A stretch of DNA of 64,000 bases from JAJRVM01 sp963700515 (GTDB lineage: Bacteria > Planctomycetota > Planctomycetia > Pirellulales > Pirellulaceae). The position numbers and the translations under genes were made by a program. Of the stretch, positions 59,364 through 64,000 are shown piece after piece; within the stretch, counting starts at the first letter, position 1, and each line of letters begins with the position of its first letter. The DNA lies in the NCBI GenBank assembly GCA_963700515.1, contig CAVOXY010000048.1:1-64000 (forward strand). Direction: 5' to 3'. The notes below the pieces were generated by a model. It was not told the origin of the DNA. It searched no databases and worked only from the letters and a program-made list of their open reading frames with translations.

Positions 59364-62300
59364 CTAGCGTGCTTCCCAGATCTTCTCCGATACTTGCAGT
59401 GTCACCGGTCCGAGTAAGCCAGACTCCACGAGAGGTGAGTCCTGCTTCCACCACCTTCGACTGGCGAAGGTGAAACGGCCGGTCGGACTGGGTTGGCCCT
59501 TGAGTAGCCATTGCGGCCACTCCTTGAGCGACCCATCCGGGTTGCGCGAACTGTCCTCAGGCAGCTGCTCGTCGCCGATCATCCGGTTCACCCACAGGTT
59601 GACGACTTTCAGCTCGAACACATTCTCTCCAGCCCTCAGCTCACCGGTAACATCGACGCGGAACGGTGGTTGCCAGAGGACGCCCAAGTCCTTGCCGTTG
59701 AGCTTCACCTCAGCTATCACCGCCACCTTGCCCAGGTCGAGATAGATTTTCGATTTGGGATTACCGATCGGCAATGGACTTGAATGGAACAACTTGCGGT
59801 ACGTCGCGCTGCCACTATAGTATTTGATGCCAGTCTCGGGCCGTTGGCTCCAGTCAGCGAGCATGTCGAACGTTACCTCGGCAGGACCACCCCACTCTGG
59901 ATCAAAGCTCACCTTCCAAGGGCCCGTGAGTTCCATCGGCGGGGGCAGGCTGGTGACTGTCGCCTGCCGGCTCTGCCCGTCAGCTGTTTTGATCTCGTAG
60001 GTTCCGGGACTCCAGACTTCACCGCTCTGGGGATCCAACGCCGGAGACGCTGGTTGCTTGCTGGCGACATCTGGCAACAGCGACTGACCGTTGCAAGTCA
60101 CGGAGACAACCTGCTGCGCCGGATTCACGGGGAGTGGACGAAACACGACAAACACCGACGCGGCAGGATCGAGCCGTAAGGGAATCCGCGTGCAGCCGTC
60201 AACTTCCTCGCAGACCGGCGCCGCCCTGCTGAGACCGGTCTGCGGATTCCAGAGTTCGGGCCGCTTGCCGGAAACTCGGAAGGAGCAGAGTTGGTCTTCC
60301 GTCCGGTCCGACTTGTTGGCAATGAAATACAGTTCTGTACCGTCATCCAGGCTGCGGTGGATGTACCGGTACGGTGACGGCAGGCCCACACCACAGCGGA
60401 AATCCGGGGAGACTCCCATGCTGCTCAACACCTGCTCGGGAGTCCGGCCCCAGACGACGCGGCCCTTACCCACACGGCGCTGGCCGCTGCCGTTGGTGCC
60501 AGACCCTGTCCCCCAAAGCTCATCTGCCAATCGCGTCACTTCCTGGTCGCACGTCGGGAAACCGTTGAGACTGGGCGATTTCAGCGGTCTGGTCCCAAGC
60601 ACCGTTGCGCCTGCCTCGACCAGCTGCTTGATCTTGCCGAGCAGCGCCGGCGTCATGGTCTCGACTTTGGGCAGGGGACGCGTCTCGTGGAGGTACGTCG
60701 TGTCGGAGAGTTGCATGACAGGCTCTCCGCCGGCGTTATATGAGGGGAGGACGAGCAGCTGATAGTTCATGCCGTCAGGCAGAACCAGCCGGCCGTCTTT
60801 CACCGCCATGCGTGTGAACACGACTTCGGCCGGGCAACCGTCGAAATTGTACTCAGGCCGGTCCGGCGTGCTGCCGCTGCGGATCGTCGCGGGGATGGGA
60901 GATACGAAGCGCGAGGGGGCGCCTTCGGCCTGCAGGAAGCAGATATCCGCCACAAACAGTCCCTGACGTAGCAGAAACTGGCACCGGGCCAGGTACTGAT
61001 GCCACGCCGTAGACTGCTCCCACCAAGTCTGGGTGCGTTCGTATTTCGTGCCGATATTTGAGAAACACAGACCTGGCCATCGATGGGTCCACGGCTGCAG
61101 GGCCCATTCGGTCAACACAAAACGGTTGATGCCTTCGCAGAATGCCCAGTCACCCAAAGGCTTCAGTGTAGCAGGATGGCTGCTCCAGTCCCCTCGCCAA
61201 TCCGTGAACGCCTCGGCACCCACGATCGGCTTGCCGTAGACATGGGCGGCTGAGGCGATCTCCTCGGCCAGGTCAGGCGGCGTCATGCCGCCGTACATGC
61301 CGCCTTGCCAAAACTCGCACATCGGCTCGTCTGTGCACCGGCATAGGACAGATCATCACACGTCCCGTCGTACGCCTCGATCGACAGCCGCAGCCCTTTG
61401 CGCCGCGCAAGTTCCCGCAAGTGTCCGGCATAATTCTCCAGCATCAAGTCAGAAACCGTCTGGCGGAAATCCCACAAGAACCGTTCGGAAACCTCCAAGC
61501 TATCCACGATTACGCCGTGAAGTGTCGGTAGAAACGGCAGTAGATCATAGCCGCGCCGCTGGCGGAACTCGGTGCGAAATTCCTCGGTCCAGTTTCCCGA
61601 GCCGGACTCCCAACTGTCGACGTGGGTCGACACCAGCGTCGTGCCTGCCAGAGGCCCGACATCCGCAATCAACTTCTCCATCATGCCGGCGAAATGCGCT
61701 TCGATGGCAGTCTTGCTCAACTTGTCACACTCCAGACCGTCCCCACCGGGCCGAGCCATGCGCGTGACACCGCTGGCCACGGTATGCCCAATTCGCTGGA
61801 CGATCCAGCGCCCTGCAGGAACCTCCCACGTCAAGCGGCCATCCGAAGCCACTTGGCCCGTCAGTTCCCGGATCTTGTTTGCGGGGACGCATTGTGCCGG
61901 GGGAACAGCAGGCCACGCAGGACTCGTGGCCACAAACCGGGGCCAGACGACGCACCCAGCGAAATCGGTTGCACCACCGAACGACTTCGTGGATTGGCAG
62001 CCTTCGATGCGCCGAATCTCACCCCCGCTATCCACAGCGGGCGCGGGAAAGGCAAGCACGGCGATGTCGCGGTAGCTGTTGTGACTGGTCGGCGGTTGCG
62101 GGAGGACAGCGTCAAAATGCTCCGGCCCGTTGATCGTTGTCTCGGTCATCACCACCTTGCGCGTGGCCTGTTCTGGCTTCACCCAAGGCCCGCCACTGCC
62201 CGCCCAGCCGGCGTCATTGTTCATGTTGACTTCCAGTCCCAGCCTGGCCGACTCCGCGACAAAATGCTGAAACAATTGGCGCCACTCCTCGGAAAGAAAA

Positions 62301-62551
62301 CGCACGGGACCGTCGGGATTACCTAATGCTCCATCCATAATCAGCGCTCCACCGATTCCCGCGCGCTGCATCGCTTCCAGATCGGCCGTGATTCCTTCAC
62401 GGGTCACGTTGCCATCCAGCCAGAAGCAGTAAACCCAGGGCCTGGCCTCGGAGGGCGGCCGTGCGAAGCCTTCTTCCAGAGACCCCGCAACCAGCGTCCC
62501 GCCAGGGCAACACACGCAGAGCATCGTCGCCAGCAGCGTATGGCGAATCAT
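59364..62551 (-). CDS. GH106-type alpha-L-rhamnosidase-like glycoside hydrolase, one frameshift
   Basis: About 1,062 codons from ATG 62549-62551 with AAGGA upstream. Signal peptide MIRHTLLATMLCVCCPGGTL. The N-terminal part reads EGFARPPSEARPWVYCFWLD, GNVTREGITADLEAMQRAGI, then LEVNMNNDAGWAGSGGPWV, the signature region of GH106 barrels. Later come HVDSWESGSGNWTEEFRTEF, the family's acidic catalytic region, and KPIVGAEAFTDWRGDW. The C-terminal jelly roll has GSATYRKLFHSSPLP and KVAVIAEVKLNGKDLGVLWQ. A slip near 61,325 breaks the frame after DGTCDDLSYAG. The enzyme should remove terminal alpha-L-rhamnose from pectic or bacterial polysaccharides, in the periplasm or outside. Confidence 0.88.
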
Positions 62552-62618
62552 GTTGGTGTCCTTTTCGATCCTCGATTGCGGCGAATAGAGCTACGACAAC
62601 ACTCGTGTCAAACCTGCC

Positions 62619-62676
62619 AATTCCGGGGAGGAGATGGGGATTGGGTACATCTAATGTAGCAGATGGGGCGAGCCAG
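62619..62676. repeat. REP-like motif, diverged copy
   Basis: CCGGGGAGGAGATGGGGATT then GGGTACATCTAATGTAGCAG and ATGGGGCGAG aligns with the start of the tandem repeat at 62841 (GGAGGAAAAGGGGAGTGGTA, CATTTAATGCGAGAGATGGG, GCAAG) with several substitutions. It is therefore an older copy of the same motif, about 220 bases away. The rest of 62552-62840 holds no gene. Confidence 0.55.
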
Positions 62677-62840
62677 TGTGGAATTGGGTCCCCGGCAACC
62701 TGCGGACTCGGTAGCAGCTAATTCCGCTGCTCAAGCGCAGACCACACCGGCTATACGACCTGGCCGTCACGCTGCTGGTCCATGCCGTCTTACACCGGCA
62801 GTGGGTAAGATGCCTCACCTCCGCTGTGCTGTTTGCCGGC

Positions 62841-63219
62841 GGAGGAAAAGGGGAGTGGTACATTTAATGCGAGAGATGGGGCAAGACAGGTAAGGTAACT
62901 CGTCCTCAAGATGGTCGTCGTCATGCTGATGGGACTCTGTCACGCACGCTCGACGGTCTTGGCACATGGCCATCACCGGATAGAAAGCCAGTGATAGTTG
63001 ATCGGGTTTGGCGGATGGGCTCAACTCAGGTAGGAGGAAAGGGGAGTGGTACATTTAATGCGAGAGATGGGGCAAGACAGGTAAGGTAACTCGTCCTCAA
63101 GATGGTCGTCGTCATGCTGATGGGACTCTGTCACGCTCGACGGTCTTGGCACATGGCCATCACCGGATAGAAAGCCAGTGATAGTTGATCGGGTTTGGCG
63201 GATGGGCTCAACTCAGGTA
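62841..63219. repeat. Tandem direct duplication of a ~190-bp REP-containing unit
   Basis: Unit A is 62841-63032 (192 bases) and unit B is 63033-63219 (187 bases). They are identical by eye except for one A missing in the poly-A run and a 4-base CACG deletion in unit B. Each begins with GGAGGAAA-GGGGAGTGGTAC and ends CTCAACTCAGGTA. Unit B overlaps the stop codon of the transposase gene by 7 bases, so the duplication includes the immediate 3' flank of that gene. Near identity means a very recent event or an assembly artefact. Confidence 0.85.
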
Positions 63220-63887
63220 TGCTTCGACGGTCGACCTCGCCGGCGACGCGTGAATTGCAGGCCTAGCTTGTCAGCCGTGTCCTCCACCCAACTGCGGCTT
63301 CCATAGGGCCGTCCTCGCCTGGCACATTTCCGCAGCGCGTCGATGTCCGCACTAGTCAACGGTTGGTTGACACGCGTGAGCCAGTCATCTGGTCGGGGCA
63401 CGGGCCACTCGCACAAGGGAAGAGCGCGGGGATCCTCTGGGTGCAGGTGGGCCCATGCGCTACTCCACACCCAGTCTTCGGCCCGCTCTACCAAGCCTGC
63501 TCGGACAGGGTTGCGTTCCACGTAGCGGCATACGGTGAGGAGGTGGTCATCATCTTGAACGGGAAACGATTTGAAGGGGCCTTGATACACGTGCCCCGTT
63601 CCTTCGCTGCGATGTGCCTTGTGCCAACGCCGCACGTGGGTCAACGTCATCTGATGCATGAATTCGGAGAGGTCATCGTCCAATATGGGCCAGAGCACAA
63701 AGTGCCAGTGGTTGGGCATCAGACAGTAGGCCAGAATTCGCATAGAAACGATCAAGAGGGTTTCCTTGACAACACGCACGAAGGCTTCATAGTCGCTCGG
63801 TTCGTGAAACAGCGTTTGCCGACCGTTTCCTCGGTTCAACACGTGAAATACGGTGCCTCCTGGACAGCGTCGTTTTCCTCGCGGCAT
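63213..63887 (-). CDS. REP-associated tyrosine transposase (RAYT, Y1 family)
   Basis: 224 residues, intact, ATG 63885-63887. The N-terminus reads MPRGKRRCPGGTVFHVLNRG, and R-G-N-G-R-Q-T-L-F is the usual RAYT start. The metal-binding pair is in LAYCLMPNHWHFVLWP (H-W-H, residues ~58-60), and the catalytic Tyr candidate is in LLTVCRYVERNPVRAGL near residue 117. The C-terminus (DTADKLGLQFTRRRRGRPSK) is the characteristic basic tail. RAYTs nick and move REP palindromes as single strands. Directly downstream are two 190-bp repeat units carrying a REP-like motif, with further copies at 62,619 and 53,925, which supports a working RAYT-REP pair. Confidence 0.92.
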   Translation of the reverse strand: MPRGKRRCPGGTVFHVLNRGNGRQTLFHEPSDYEAFVRVVKETLLIVSMRILAYCLMPNHWHFVLWPILDDDLSEFMHQMTLTHVRRWHKAHRSEGTGHVYQGPFKSFPVQDDDHLLTVCRYVERNPVRAGLVERAEDWVWSSAWAHLHPEDPRALPLCEWPVPRPDDWLTRVNQPLTSADIDALRKCARRGRPYGSRSWVEDTADKLGLQFTRRRRGRPSKHT

Positions 63888-64000
63888 GCAGCGTTCTCCG
63901 GTGAGTTGGTGCGATCGCCCCCAGTCCAGTCGCCACTGGTGTGTCCGGGTGCAGCCACGTACCGCCGATGGCAGCAGCTCTCTACTAAGAGAATCACCAA
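63888..64000. other. Window end, no gene
   Basis: Upstream flank of the RAYT gene. No repeat matching the downstream units, and no coding signal, is seen in these 113 bases. Confidence 0.5.

Noticed and set aside
1..64000. tRNA or rRNA genes
   Set aside because: No cloverleaf with a GGTTCGAATCC-type arm and acceptor pairing, and no rRNA-like conserved stretch, was found by reading. A covariance-model scan would be needed to exclude them fully.

Overview
The window looks like two unrelated genomes joined end to end. Bases 1 to about 10,680 are very GC-rich and carry an actinobacterial-type set: an MFS exporter, an SCP2-like protein, TetR, an alpha/beta hydrolase, a membrane glycosyltransferase-like protein, gatC-gatA-gatB and ilvD. 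Almost every gene there is broken by small indels, yet all can be read by changing frame, which suggests uncorrected long-read sequence rather than decay. Bases from about 10,680 to 64,000 are less GC-rich and planctomycete-like: Tat-type Gfo/Idh/MocA oxidoreductase, an ECF sigma factor beside a Ser/Thr kinase with a very long TPR tail, PD40-propeller/multi-CxxCH proteins, GH106, NPCBM and F5/8C modules, and many palindromic repeats. The join falls inside the 3' end of an esterase gene. I infer a chimeric metagenomic contig.

Layout of the planctomycete part. 10.7-16.3 kb: truncated esterase, a dapA-like fragment ending at an insertion element (copy 1), a beta-helix remnant, and two frameshifted secreted proteins. 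16.5-21.8 kb: kinase-TPR protein and its ECF sigma factor. 22.2-26.9 kb: a large hairpin, an anchored helical-barrel glycosidase-like protein, a small secreted protein and a YitT transporter-like protein. 27.2-30.2 kb: element copy 2 (truncated), two small genes and element remnant 3. 30.3-35.1 kb: a clan-A glycosidase, a glycosidase tail remnant, DUF1579, DoxX, YciI-VOC fusion, a nested hairpin and a YciA-type thioesterase.

35.1-62.6 kb is a secreted-enzyme region. It holds two divergent ceramidase-LamG paralogues around a Gfo/Idh/MocA gene, two giant propeller/cytochrome proteins, an enolase-superfamily enzyme, a 1,215-aa NPCBM/six-hairpin protein, a PIG-L deacetylase, a sugar porter, a LysA-type decarboxylase and a GH106 rhamnosidase. 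Together these suggest breakdown of a complex rhamnose- or uronate-containing glycan in the periplasm, uptake by a single MFS porter and cytoplasmic sugar-acid metabolism, without SusC/SusD genes in the window. 62.6-64 kb: REP-like repeats, a 190-bp tandem duplication and a REP-associated tyrosine transposase.

The least explained signals are a Y1-transposase element family whose ends share an inverted GGAGCAGACAC(T/C)CTGC motif and which sits at gene breakpoints, and several large structured repeats, one with paired compensatory changes in its hairpins. No tRNA, rRNA or CRISPR array was seen.
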